Assembly: GCA_942492635.1 (NCBI GenBank) | Contig: CALOFP010000001.1 | Coordinates: 62,001-126,000 of the forward strand | From: CALOFP01 sp942492635 | GTDB taxonomy: Bacteria > UBP6 > UBA1177 > CALOFP01 | Direction of reading: 5' to 3' | DNA length: 64,000 nucleotides | In this document: in pieces, positions 52,579 through 61,571 of the stretch | Layout of the letters: each line of letters opens with the position of its first letter | Position numbering within the stretch: the stretch's first letter is position 1 | Program-made: the position numbers and the translations under genes | The notes under the pieces: generated by a model | Database searches by the model: none | What the model was told of the DNA's origin: nothing | What the model saw: only the letters and a program-made list of their open reading frames with translations

Positions 52579-55500
52579 ATGATTATCCTACACATATCCC
52601 TTTTTAACGGATCCGCGGTACTCTGGGGCGAGACCGCCGGAAATAAACCTGTAGAGGATGCAGGACCTTCCGTCCCCGTTTTCCCCTACGATCCCGGGAT
52701 CAAGGGACTTAAGCACGCCGTCAAATTGCTCGATTTAAATATAAAAATTCTCAAATCAAACACTCAGAACCTTGTCGCATGGATACCTTCAAGGGGAAAA
52801 AATCCCCTCCCCTCATCACCGATGATCGGAGAGGCACGGGATCGAAGGCGCAAGGTTGCCATTGCTCCGTTCCTGATTACGGCAAGGGAACTCGATTTCG
52901 AAGAACTACTGAAAATAACCGATCTTGTCGGAGCGATGAAAGTTCACCGGGGCGTATCATTCGGCCCGTCACTCTTCTTTGCGGCACAAGCCGTTGAAAT
53001 CGCAAGAAACCTGGCAATAAAGGAGTCTTTCATTCCGGGAGTTATCCCTACCGGAAAAGCATTTGAGGCGCGCTGGATTCCCCTGCCGGATGAAGAATCG
53101 GGGAAAATAATTGAAGAAACCGCCTTGAAAATGCCGGGAATAGCCCGCTGTCTGAACAACTCGGGAAAGGAGGCTCCTGTCTCGAATCCGCGTACCGAAT
53201 TAAACCTCTTCATAGCATCGACACTCGACTCACTGATTCGTGATAAAAATAAGAATCCGCAGACTTTCTCAAACCTACACGACACCTGGATAAACGCACT
53301 CACATCCGGAGATTCCCGGATCGTATGGAAGGATAAAGATGAACTCCGACTCTTCGTAAAAGAACTGGAGAGATGGCAGAAACCCGCGGAATTCGCATAC
53401 AAATCACCGTTCAGATTCTGCTTTCGCCTGAACGAACCGGAAAATGACGGGGATGTTACAGATAATGTGTCATGGCAGGTCGAATATCTTGTTCAGCCGA
53501 AAAAGGATCCCTCACTTCTTCTTCCCGTATCGGATCTCTGGAATCCGCGTAAAGCTGCCTCAAGGGAACTCAGAAAATTCGGCGGAAACCAGACCGAGTT
53601 CATGCTCACCGCCCTTGGACAGGCTGCCGGTCTCTCGCCCGATGTGGCGGAAAGCCTGAAATCCAAAGAGCCGGGCAGCTTCACCCTGAAAACCGAGGGG
53701 GCGTTCAACTTTCTTCAAAACGAGGCTCCCGCTCTCCGGAACGCGGGATTCAGCGTCATACTTCCGGCGTTCTGGGTTTCCGGCGGCATGAAAAAGGTTG
53801 CCGTCAAGGCAAAAACGAAATCAACCGGAATGACTACGGAAGCAGGCATATCATTGGATTCGCTGATGGATTTCGATTATGAAATAGCCCTCGGCAACGA
53901 AACTCTCAGCATGAAGGAGCTCCAGTCACTTGCGAAACTGAAACAGCCCCTGGTTCGAATCAGGGGAGAATGGACGCAGATAGACCGTGCTCATCTCGAT
54001 GCGGTTATCCGTTTCCTGAAAAACAAAAAGGGAGGCAACGCTACGGCAAGGGAGCTGCTCGCCTCGGCTCTCGGAGGAGAGATGAAAGTGGGCCCCGTTG
54101 CGATCGAAACTGTCGATACAGACGGCTGGTTCAGAAACCTTCTCGAAGGACTGTCGGGGCAGAGGGAATTTGAATCCCTCGAGCACCCCGAAAAATTCAA
54201 CGGAAAACTGAGACCCTACCAGACCAGGGGCTTCAGCTGGCTCTCATTTCTCAAAAGCTGGAAACTGGGAGCCTGTCTCGCCGACGACATGGGACTCGGT
54301 AAAACGGTGCAGACCCTGGCACTTCTCCAGAAGGAGCGGGAAACCGGCGAAAACAGACCGGTACTTCTCATCTGTCCCACATCGGTAGTCAACAACTGGA
54401 GAAAGGAGGCTGAAAAGTTCACACCGGATTTGAAGGTGATGGTCCATCACGGCCCGGATCGTCTCAAAAAAGGAAAGTTCGTCAAGGCCGCATCGAATCA
54501 CTCCATCGTCATAACAAGCTACGGCCTGGTTACGAGGGATTTAAACTTTCTCAAGGAGATGGAATTCAGCGGGCTTATTCTTGATGAGGCCCAGAACGTG
54601 AAAAATCCCGAGACAAAACAGGCCAAGGCCGTACGGTCCGTCAATTCCGATTACAGAATCGCCCTCACGGGTACACCCGTTGAAAATCACGTCGGAGAGC
54701 TCTGGGCCCTCATGGACTTTCTAAATCCGGGACTTCTTGGAAATCGCAGCAGCTTCAAGGAGCGATTCCACCTTCCCATCCAGAGGTGGCGTGATGAAAA
54801 TACCGTTTCAAAACTCAAATCTCTCACTACGCCCTTCATTCTCCGCAGGCTGAAAACCGACAAATCGATAATTTCCGATCTTCCCGAAAAGGTTGAGACA
54901 AAGGAGTTCTGTACCCTCACAAAAGAACAGGCTTCACTCTACAGAGCAGCGGTAAATGAGATGGAGGCCGGAATTCACCAGACGGACGGTATCAAACGTC
55001 GCGGCGTTGTTCTTGCAATGCTCTCCAAGCTAAAGCAGATCTGCAACCATCCGCTGCAGTTTGTAAAAGACAACTCGTCGGTGGAGAACAGATCCGGAAA
55101 ACTGCGGAGACTGGAGGAGATGCTTACCGAAATCATGGAAATGAAGGAGAGAACCCTCATATTCACCCAGTTCGCCGAAATGGGCGAGATACTGCAGAGA
55201 CATCTTCAGGAGACATTCGGCGAGGAGGTTTTCTTTCTGCACGGTGGTGTCACAAGGAAAAAACGGGATGAAATGGTTGAAAGATTCCAGAACGACGAGA
55301 ACGCCCCGCACATTTTCGTACTCTCTCTCAAAGCGGGAGGAACCGGACTGACGCTTACTCGGGCGAACCACGTGATTCACTACGACCGCTGGTGGAATCC
55401 TGCGGTTGAAAACCAGGCTACCGACAGGGCTTTCCGGATAGGACAGAAGAAAAACGTCCAGGTGCACAAATTCATGGTCGCCGGAACCCTGGAGGAGAGA

Positions 55501-55635
55501 ATCGACATAATGATCGAAAGTAAAAAGAGGCTCGCGGAAAGTATTGTCGGGGAAGGCGAAGGATGGCTGACCGAGCTGGATGACGAAGCCCTCAAAAAAC
55601 TTGTGGAACTCGATTCGGAAACCGCGGAGGATTGA
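52579..55635 (+). CDS. SNF2-family DEAD/DEAH helicase (bacterial SWI/SNF)
   Basis: A 1018-aa ATP-driven DNA translocase. It begins MIILHISLF with WGE near 30, the usual start of bacterial SNF2 proteins, and has an N-terminal SNF2_assoc-like half. The motor has DDMGLGKTVQ near 568, DEAQ near 668, and the helicase C-terminal domain with HGGVTRKKRDEM, and LTRANHVIHYDRWWNPAVE. ATG at 52579 follows GGAG by 9 bases; a TTG upstream would add 14 residues. The SWIM gene follows 4 bases later, a known pair. The target process is not known. Confidence 0.92.
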   Translation: MIILHISLFNGSAVLWGETAGNKPVEDAGPSVPVFPYDPGIKGLKHAVKLLDLNIKILKSNTQNLVAWIPSRGKNPLPSSPMIGEARDRRRKVAIAPFLITARELDFEELLKITDLVGAMKVHRGVSFGPSLFFAAQAVEIARNLAIKESFIPGVIPTGKAFEARWIPLPDEESGKIIEETALKMPGIARCLNNSGKEAPVSNPRTELNLFIASTLDSLIRDKNKNPQTFSNLHDTWINALTSGDSRIVWKDKDELRLFVKELERWQKPAEFAYKSPFRFCFRLNEPENDGDVTDNVSWQVEYLVQPKKDPSLLLPVSDLWNPRKAASRELRKFGGNQTEFMLTALGQAAGLSPDVAESLKSKEPGSFTLKTEGAFNFLQNEAPALRNAGFSVILPAFWVSGGMKKVAVKAKTKSTGMTTEAGISLDSLMDFDYEIALGNETLSMKELQSLAKLKQPLVRIRGEWTQIDRAHLDAVIRFLKNKKGGNATARELLASALGGEMKVGPVAIETVDTDGWFRNLLEGLSGQREFESLEHPEKFNGKLRPYQTRGFSWLSFLKSWKLGACLADDMGLGKTVQTLALLQKERETGENRPVLLICPTSVVNNWRKEAEKFTPDLKVMVHHGPDRLKKGKFVKAASNHSIVITSYGLVTRDLNFLKEMEFSGLILDEAQNVKNPETKQAKAVRSVNSDYRIALTGTPVENHVGELWALMDFLNPGLLGNRSSFKERFHLPIQRWRDENTVSKLKSLTTPFILRRLKTDKSIISDLPEKVETKEFCTLTKEQASLYRAAVNEMEAGIHQTDGIKRRGVVLAMLSKLKQICNHPLQFVKDNSSVENRSGKLRRLEEMLTEIMEMKERTLIFTQFAEMGEILQRHLQETFGEEVFFLHGGVTRKKRDEMVERFQNDENAPHIFVLSLKAGGTGLTLTRANHVIHYDRWWNPAVENQATDRAFRIGQKKNVQVHKFMVAGTLEERIDIMIESKKRLAESIVGEGEGWLTELDDEALKKLVELDSETAED

Positions 55636-55639
55636 TACG

Positions 55640-56488
55640 ATGAGCAGATGGAACTGGTACAAGACCACAACACCAAAAAGCGTGGAAGGCGGAATAAAGG
55701 CGAAGAGCAAAAAGGGGGCAATCGCATCGAAATGGTGGTCCAAAAAGTGGATTGCCGCGCTTGAAAGATTCCAGATAGGGGCGAGGCTCAACCGGGGACG
55801 CGCCTACGCAAGAAAGGGACAGGTAGCGGAACTCAAAATAGAAAAGGGAATGGTGACGGCCAGAGTCCAGGGATCGAGATCTGGAGCCTACCGGATAAAA
55901 ATTAAACTCAAAACCCATAGCGAATCGGTGTGGAAAAGTATTGCGGAAAAAGTTGTGGAGCAACCCATATTCGCAGCGCAACTTCTCGGAAACGAAATGC
56001 CTGATGAAATCGAAACTCTTTTCAACCCGGTGAAGACACCTCTTTTCCCGAAAACTCACGGAGATCTTGAAACCGACTGCTCCTGCCCCGACTGGTCCAA
56101 TCCCTGCAAACACATCGCCGCGGTCTACTATCTCATAGCCGAAGCCCTGGACAGCGATCCGTTCCTCCTTTTCAAACTCAGAGGCATTGAAAGGGAAGAA
56201 TTCCTGGAAATGATAAGAAAATGCGGCGGAACCGAAGAGATTGAAGAAGAACCGGAAATTGAACCGGTGGAACTTCCGACCGAAGAAGAGTCGTTTTTCG
56301 GAGTTGTCCCCGAGGAAACAGACAGCAATCCGTCACCGAAGACACCATCGCTCCATGCGGCGATTCCCAAAAGACTGGGAAGCCTCGGCTTCTGGAGGGG
56401 AGAAACACCGTTTCATGAAAAAATGGAGGAAATCTACCATAGAGCATCACTTTCGGCAGTGGAACTGATTGAAGAAAAGGAAATATAA
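55640..56488 (+). CDS. SWIM zinc-finger protein paired with SNF2
   Basis: A 282-aa protein with an N-terminal segment rich in Trp and Lys (SRWNWYKTTTPKSVEGG), common in SNF2-linked SWIM proteins, and the SWIM zinc motif CSCPDWSNPCKH near 147. The C-terminal part is acidic. SWIM domains bind DNA or proteins. The ATG at 55640, four bases after the helicase stop, is preferred over an earlier in-frame start within it. Confidence 0.85.
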   Translation: MSRWNWYKTTTPKSVEGGIKAKSKKGAIASKWWSKKWIAALERFQIGARLNRGRAYARKGQVAELKIEKGMVTARVQGSRSGAYRIKIKLKTHSESVWKSIAEKVVEQPIFAAQLLGNEMPDEIETLFNPVKTPLFPKTHGDLETDCSCPDWSNPCKHIAAVYYLIAEALDSDPFLLFKLRGIEREEFLEMIRKCGGTEEIEEEPEIEPVELPTEEESFFGVVPEETDSNPSPKTPSLHAAIPKRLGSLGFWRGETPFHEKMEEIYHRASLSAVELIEEKEI

Positions 56489-56590
56489 GACTAGAAAGAA
56501 AAACTCGTCTTATCTTTCTCCGGTAAATTTCCCATATTTGTCTGGATGTGTGTATCTGTGGATGAATATAAAAGAAATATCAGACCTTGA

Positions 56591-57439
56591 CTATATCTGT
56601 GGTGCTTCGCTGTCGCCGCCACCGTTGGTAGGGGTAAGAGTGATCGTTCCGGCTGTATCGTTGATGCTTACGGTTTTCCCGACCTCCACAGAAATATTTT
56701 CGACTGTAACCGTCTCAAATCCCTCTGCCGCAATCTGCACGTTGTAGGTTCCGGGTTCGAGATAGCCGAGAAGGAACTTACCATCATCCGCCGCGACTGT
56801 TCCCGCAACTTCCGTTCCGTTTTTGATTGCAGTGACAATTACGTTGGTCTGTTCTCCTCCGCTGACAGTTCCTCCTATGGCACCTGATGTTTTTTTCTCA
56901 ATCAACCTGATAACCGGAGTCATCAAGTACCCCTGCCCTGTCTTGTTGATAGATTTCATTGCATTGAAATCGGCTACCAGCTCCGTTGTGATTCCCTCCT
57001 CGATGGTAAATGGCCGCACCAGTTTAACGGTGTTTGATGCCAGTTTCATATCCATCTTATTCCCGTCGATCGTGACGCTGGATTCCGTAATAAAAAATCG
57101 AATCTGGTTGTACTGTCCGGGATCAAGATCCATGAATCCCATCTCCGCCAGTTTTCCGTTGTTGAGGGTCAAAAGATCGATCGTGTTTTCATCAACACCG
57201 TCAACGTCGTCGTCGTTCATTTCCGTTTCGAAAACAAACCATCCACCGTCTCCCGACTCCTCTCCAGCCTTTGAAATCTCAATCTTTTCAAAAGTTACCT
57301 CCACCTTCTCAATCTTACCGCTAACAGGAGCATCCGTGAGAAAGAGTCGGAGACTCCCGTCCTTCTTGTCGTCACTGCTGCTGCAGGAAACGAAAAGCAC
57401 AAAAAAGGAGATGAAAAAAAGTTTCCAAAAAAAGTTCAT
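56591..57439 (-). CDS. DUF4382 lipoprotein with a carboxypeptidase-regulatory-like domain
   Basis: A 282-aa lipoprotein with signal peptide ending in FVSC (Cys19). The DUF4382 domain (about 28-175) reads LRLFLTDAPV at the start and LDPGQYNQIRFFI later. A carboxypeptidase-regulatory-like repeat follows (about 190-275): AIGGTVSGGEQTNVIV and LEPGTYNVQIAAEGFE. The function of DUF4382 is unknown. The ATG at 57439 follows GGAGGGG by 3 bases. It is a single gene. Confidence 0.87.
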   Translation of the reverse strand: MNFFWKLFFISFFVLFVSCSSSDDKKDGSLRLFLTDAPVSGKIEKVEVTFEKIEISKAGEESGDGGWFVFETEMNDDDVDGVDENTIDLLTLNNGKLAEMGFMDLDPGQYNQIRFFITESSVTIDGNKMDMKLASNTVKLVRPFTIEEGITTELVADFNAMKSINKTGQGYLMTPVIRLIEKKTSGAIGGTVSGGEQTNVIVTAIKNGTEVAGTVAADDGKFLLGYLEPGTYNVQIAAEGFETVTVENISVEVGKTVSINDTAGTITLTPTNGGGDSEAPQI

Positions 57440-57689
57440 AGGCCCCTCCATCCGATAAATCGCTATTAATCCCCAAATAAAATAGGATGTGACAACATAC
57501 TATTTTAACAGAAACCGATGGAAGCATGAATCCTTTTTATATTTTAAGAATGGACTATTTTCCCTGATAACTAATTTAACAAATAGGAAAACCCGAGAAC
57601 AACACTTAAAAATTCTATGAATAATCATTTTAAATCCAACTGTTTTCTTCTGCGGTATGATTCTATATTTCTCCATCACTTCACTTTTC

Positions 57690-57717
57690 TTGATTAGTTT
57701 TCATCTTTTTATATTCT
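57690..57717 (+). promoter_or_regulatory. sigma70-type promoter of the first barrel paralog
   Basis: TTGATT, 16-bp spacer, TATTCT, 45 bases before the ATG. The 57440-57762 gap otherwise holds no gene. Confidence 0.6.
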
Positions 57718-57762
57718 TAGTCTGAATTTTAGCTACTTGCACAACACAAATCGGTAGGATTT

Positions 57763-58410
57763 ATGAACAAAGTGATATCTGTTTTTTTACTTCTGAATGT
57801 AATCGTATTTAGCCATCTTATCGCCGAAGAACCGGGTAGACATTCTCACGACGGTTTTTTCTTACGGCTAACCGCCGGATTCGGGTATACCCATACAACT
57901 ATAAATATAAAAGACTCAGTGAAAATCAAAGGAATTTCAACCAACACCTCCCTCTCGATCGGAGGAGCCGTGGGAAAAGACCTTATTTTCAACGCCGATA
58001 TCTACGGAACATCGATGTCCACCCCGACAACTAATTATGAGGAGGACATGGAGGTGGATGATCTTCAGGTTTCAGGAATAGGTGTAGGCATAACCTACTA
58101 CTTCATGCCTTCGAACATCTACTTCTTGGGATCATTGGGATTTTCCAAGCTCGATCAGGACGGCAAAAGCGATTCCTATTGCTATATTGACGGTCTGCCT
58201 TACGATGACTTCAAACTGGAAAGCGAAATCGGGCTCGGCATAAAATTCTCGGTTGGAAAAGAGTGGTGGGTAAGCGACAACTGGGGAGTCGGATTGGCCG
58301 GACTTTTTCAATACAACCACGCCAATATGGACAGCCGGGAGTATTCCCTTGATCAAGCGGATGCTGATACATTCACACTAGCCATTCTATTTTCCGCAAC
58401 ATTCAACTGA
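57763..58410 (+). CDS. outer-membrane beta-barrel protein, tandem paralog 1
   Basis: A 215-aa protein with a signal peptide (about 1-21). It begins after cleavage with HSHDGFFLRLTAGFGYTHTT and shares with the next gene blocks such as GIGVGITYYFMP, VGKEWWVSDNWGVG and the ending LFSATFN. The alternating beta strands and terminal aromatic residue suggest a barrel. It has a TAGGA ribosome site. Function is unknown. Confidence 0.75.
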   Translation: MNKVISVFLLLNVIVFSHLIAEEPGRHSHDGFFLRLTAGFGYTHTTINIKDSVKIKGISTNTSLSIGGAVGKDLIFNADIYGTSMSTPTTNYEEDMEVDDLQVSGIGVGITYYFMPSNIYFLGSLGFSKLDQDGKSDSYCYIDGLPYDDFKLESEIGLGIKFSVGKEWWVSDNWGVGLAGLFQYNHANMDSREYSLDQADADTFTLAILFSATFN

Positions 58411-58477
58411 TCTATCTTCTCAAAACACCTGACGTTTCCCGAATTCTCTCAAACGTAAAACTCTCAAGCTCTTTTTC

Positions 58478-58505
58478 TTGATAATATTCTGATATTTGAT
58501 ATTCT
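58478..58505 (+). promoter_or_regulatory. sigma70-type promoter of the second barrel paralog
   Basis: TTGATA, 16-bp spacer, TATTCT, 44 bases before the ATG. Almost the same as the promoter of the first paralog. Confidence 0.6.
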
Positions 58506-58549
58506 CACTTCGATGGTTTGTTATGTAATTTTTTAAAAGTATTACTCAA

Positions 58550-59185
58550 ATGAAAAAAACAGCAGCAATCGTTATCTTCATTACACTTTTCACATACAAT
58601 CTGTTTGCAGAAAAAACAGGAATCAATACACATGACGGTTTCTTTCTTCGTCTCTCCGGAGGATTCGGATACACACAAACAGAAATAGATGCGCTTAAAG
58701 ATATAAAAATAAAAGGAGTCTCAAACACATACTCCTTCGCAATCGGATACGCTGTGATCGAGAACCTGATTGTCGAAGCCGAAATATTCGGAAGTCATAC
58801 ATCCGATCCCGACCTCTCCCCTTCGGGTAAATTTTATGAAAATGACCTCAATGCAATCTCAAACGGTTTTGGAATAGGAGCAACCTACTACCTCATGCCC
58901 ATAAACATCTACGCATCAGCATCAGTAGGATTTTCAAGAGTGATCCTTAATTTGGACGACAGCGGTCTATTTGATGACGGAAGCGAACAAATAAAAAGTG
59001 AAGGAGGCGTAGGATTCAGCATCACCGTAGGTAAAGAGTGGTGGGTAAGCGACAACTGGGGACTGGGAGTCGCAGGACAGTTCGTCTACGTCTACGCAAA
59101 AATGAAGGAAGAACAGGAAATTCCTCAGAGTAAGGAGACAGATTCTCTATCCGTCGGACTCCTCTTATCGGCAACATACAATTAA
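58550..59185 (+). CDS. outer-membrane beta-barrel protein, tandem paralog 2
   Basis: A 211-aa paralog of the gene upstream, with signal peptide (about 1-20) and the shared frames NTHDGFFLRLSGGFGYTQTE, GIGATYYLMP and VGKEWWVSDNWGLGVAG, ending LLSATYN. Loops between strands differ most, as in surface-exposed regions. It has its own promoter and no strong ribosome site. Confidence 0.75.
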   Translation: MKKTAAIVIFITLFTYNLFAEKTGINTHDGFFLRLSGGFGYTQTEIDALKDIKIKGVSNTYSFAIGYAVIENLIVEAEIFGSHTSDPDLSPSGKFYENDLNAISNGFGIGATYYLMPINIYASASVGFSRVILNLDDSGLFDDGSEQIKSEGGVGFSITVGKEWWVSDNWGLGVAGQFVYVYAKMKEEQEIPQSKETDSLSVGLLLSATYN

Positions 59186-59197
59186 CTCTCTTTTCTC

Positions 59198-59550
59198 CAC
59201 AGATTAATGCAGATGGATACAGATGAAATGCTCAAATACCATGAAGATATTTTATCCATCGATACAAGCAATATAGATAAAGATAAAGATAAATATTTTC
59301 CTATCTGTGCGTATCTGTGTTCACCTGAGGATAAATGACCTCAGATTAAGCTGATTGCCGTGATTGCCACGATTATTTTTTCTAATTACGTTGATGATTC
59401 CCATTGTAATTTTAATCATGATAATCAAAGAAATCTAATGGTATTGGATTGCTATTTAAATCGTGGTAATCACGGAAATCTGCGAAAATCTGTGGTCCTG
59501 ATTGTCAGGAATCTCCCCCATCTGTGTATACATGTATCCATCTGTGGAGA
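59198..59550. repeat. dispersed AT-rich repeat, copy C with partial units
   Basis: Starts with a partial unit (CACAGATTAATGCAGATGG), then a full copy from 59339 (CTCAGATTAAGCTGATTGC to CCATCTGTGGAG). Internal blocks CCCATTG and TTTTAATCATGATAATCA match copies B and D. It fills most of the 59186-59740 gap. Confidence 0.75.
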
Positions 59551-59662
59551 AAAAAGTTTTTCAAATATCCGTGGAACCGATAAAAAAAAATCAAAAACAA
59601 ATACCTGACACCCAATTTTAACCTACCTACTTAAATTTTCTAACAATAAATCTCATATTAAA

Positions 59663-59690
59663 TTGACCGATCATTATTTCGAGATATAAT
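59663..59690 (+). promoter_or_regulatory. sigma70-type promoter of the two-domain secreted protein
   Basis: TTGACC, 16-bp spacer, TATAAT, 51 bases before the ATG. Confidence 0.8.
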
Positions 59691-59740
59691 TATCAAGCTT
59701 TCCAAAACACATTTTTTATTATTTTCCAGAAGGAGTTGTC

Positions 59741-61087
59741 ATGAAAAGACTATTTTTCACAACATCACTGTTAGTGTTGTTTTCTTTTTCTCTTTTTGCA
59801 GGAGTAGTTGATGAGGATCCTAATCCGGCAACTGATTCAGACGTTGTAGATGAAACAGATGCCGATGAAGCACCCGTAACCTGCACCGGTATATCTGTCG
59901 GAGAGCTTGAAATGGCGGCCCAGAGTGCTTACCGCGGCAATCTTACAACAAATATCGGCAAGGACGGCGATGACATTTTCCAGCTTGAATTCTACAAATC
60001 CGACGGTTCCCCCAACACATCTCTCGAAGTAAAAAGCTACGATCTCGGATCAGCAACCAACCTCGATTACAAGACCTGCAACGAGTGTGCAAGAGTTCTT
60101 GAATTAGTTGAAGGCAGTGTAGACAAGCAGTACTTCCAAACTGAAGGAACAGTTACCATAAGCGAAGTTAAGGAAGGAACTGCCGAGGCCAAGGGAACAA
60201 TCTCTGTAAAACTTGCCGAAGCACAAATTGCCGATGACTACAGCACAACAATTGTAGCCGGTGGAGATTGCCTTGAAATTGAAGCCCTTGCATTCGATAC
60301 CGTCTGTGTACCCAACTGCGAAGGAAAAGTTTGTGGCGGAGACGGTTGCGGCGGATCATGCGGCGACGGTTGCGGCGATGACAAAATGTGTAACGAAGAA
60401 GGAACCGAATGTGTCGGTTGCACGGCATTGTCTGTAGACTCAATTGAATTGGGTCAGAAAATCGAAAATGAGGGCACAATTTACGGCCACAGCTACAACA
60501 TCAACTTCAGTAACGCGCTTGGAACAGACAACGGCGAAGACGGCGCAAACATTCAGTTTTACGGCGATTACAACGATCTCGGCAACGGCACATACGATCT
60601 TGCAGGAACAAACTACAAGGACTGCAACGAATGTGTAATAGCATTTGAGGACTCAACAGACCAGGGTGCAGCAAGAGTATATTTCCAGCAGTCAGGTACC
60701 ATTAAACTGGAATCCGTGGAAACTGCCGGTGAGAATAAAATGGGCGCAAAATCCAAAGGAAAGCTTGAAAACATTATCCTCAGAGAAGCATCGATAGCTC
60801 AGGATTACACCTCCACTCTGAACATGAACGGAGCATGTCTCAAGATAGAGAGCGCGGCTTGGGACACAACAGGCGGAAGTGGTGGAACAGATGAAAAACC
60901 TGACGAAAGCAATCCGACTGACGGCGACGAAACAGACAGTGACAAAACTGACAGTGACAAAACAGAAGGCGACAAAACCGACAGTGAAGAAACCGACGAC
61001 AGCGATACACCGACAGACAAAAAAGAACCGACACCTCTATCGGACAAAAAGAGCGGCAGCGACGGCTGTTCACTCCTTATAATCTAA
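59741..61087 (+). CDS. secreted protein with two homologous domains and a Cys/Gly-rich linker
   Basis: A 448-aa protein with a signal peptide (about 1-20) and an acidic Asp/Thr/Glu stretch. Two related domains of about 140 residues (45-185 and 225-370) share YKTCNEC/YKDCNEC, YFQTEGT/YFQQSGT and a late GDCLEIEA/GACLKIES. Between them is CEGKVCGGDGCGGSCGDGC. A C-terminal acidic tail of Asp/Ser/Thr/Lys repeats ends in GSDGCSLLII, a Cys close to the C-terminus. AAGGAG precedes the ATG. Function is unknown; it is probably on the surface. Confidence 0.72.
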   Translation: MKRLFFTTSLLVLFSFSLFAGVVDEDPNPATDSDVVDETDADEAPVTCTGISVGELEMAAQSAYRGNLTTNIGKDGDDIFQLEFYKSDGSPNTSLEVKSYDLGSATNLDYKTCNECARVLELVEGSVDKQYFQTEGTVTISEVKEGTAEAKGTISVKLAEAQIADDYSTTIVAGGDCLEIEALAFDTVCVPNCEGKVCGGDGCGGSCGDGCGDDKMCNEEGTECVGCTALSVDSIELGQKIENEGTIYGHSYNINFSNALGTDNGEDGANIQFYGDYNDLGNGTYDLAGTNYKDCNECVIAFEDSTDQGAARVYFQQSGTIKLESVETAGENKMGAKSKGKLENIILREASIAQDYTSTLNMNGACLKIESAAWDTTGGSGGTDEKPDESNPTDGDETDSDKTDSDKTEGDKTDSEETDDSDTPTDKKEPTPLSDKKSGSDGCSLLII

Positions 61088-61151
61088 ACATCAAAAGCAT
61101 TCCAAACTATTCCAAAGACATACACATATAAAGAATATTTTTCCACAGGTG

Positions 61152-61318
61152 AAATGACCTCAGATTAAACTGATTGACATGATTTCCACGATTGTTTTTC
61201 TAATTACATTGGTGTTTCCAATTGATATTTTAATCCTGGTAATCAAAGAAATCTGCGAAAATCTGTGGTTCTGATCGTCAGGAAACTTCCCCATCTGCGT
61301 CTATCTGTGGATAAATAA
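61152..61318. repeat. dispersed AT-rich repeat, copy D
   Basis: Full copy starting GACCTCAGATTAAACTGATT and ending TATCTGTGGATAAATAAA, 8 bases before copy E begins the same way. Confidence 0.75.
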
Positions 61319-61442
61319 ATGACCTCAGATTAAGCTGATTGCCATGATTTCCACGATTTTTTTTTCTAACTGCGTTGATATTTCCCATTGTTTTTTTTAT
61401 AAGTGTAAGCACGGAAATCTGCGTAAATCTGTGGATAAATAA
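61319..61442. repeat. dispersed AT-rich repeat, copy E (shortened)
   Basis: Starts TGACCTCAGATTAAGCTGATT, keeps CCCATTG, loses part of the middle, and ends AATCTGTGGATAAATAA. Confidence 0.7.
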
Positions 61443-61446
61443 TTGA

Positions 61447-61565
61447 CCGCAGATTAAGTTGATTATCCTGATATTGATTTTGAAGTTACTTTAGAAATTC
61501 GATTTATTGGGATTTTCCCTGTCTTTGTTCACCTTTGGATAGAAAACTTTTTTCTTAATCTGCGG
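61447..61565. repeat. dispersed repeat, copy F, with a perfect 12-bp inverted end
   Basis: CCGCAGATTAAG at 61447-61458 and its exact complement CTTAATCTGCGG at 61554-61565 bound a 119-bp segment. The left end matches the other copies and the right end shows that the family can have inverted termini. Confidence 0.7.
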
Positions 61566-61571
61566 AAAATT

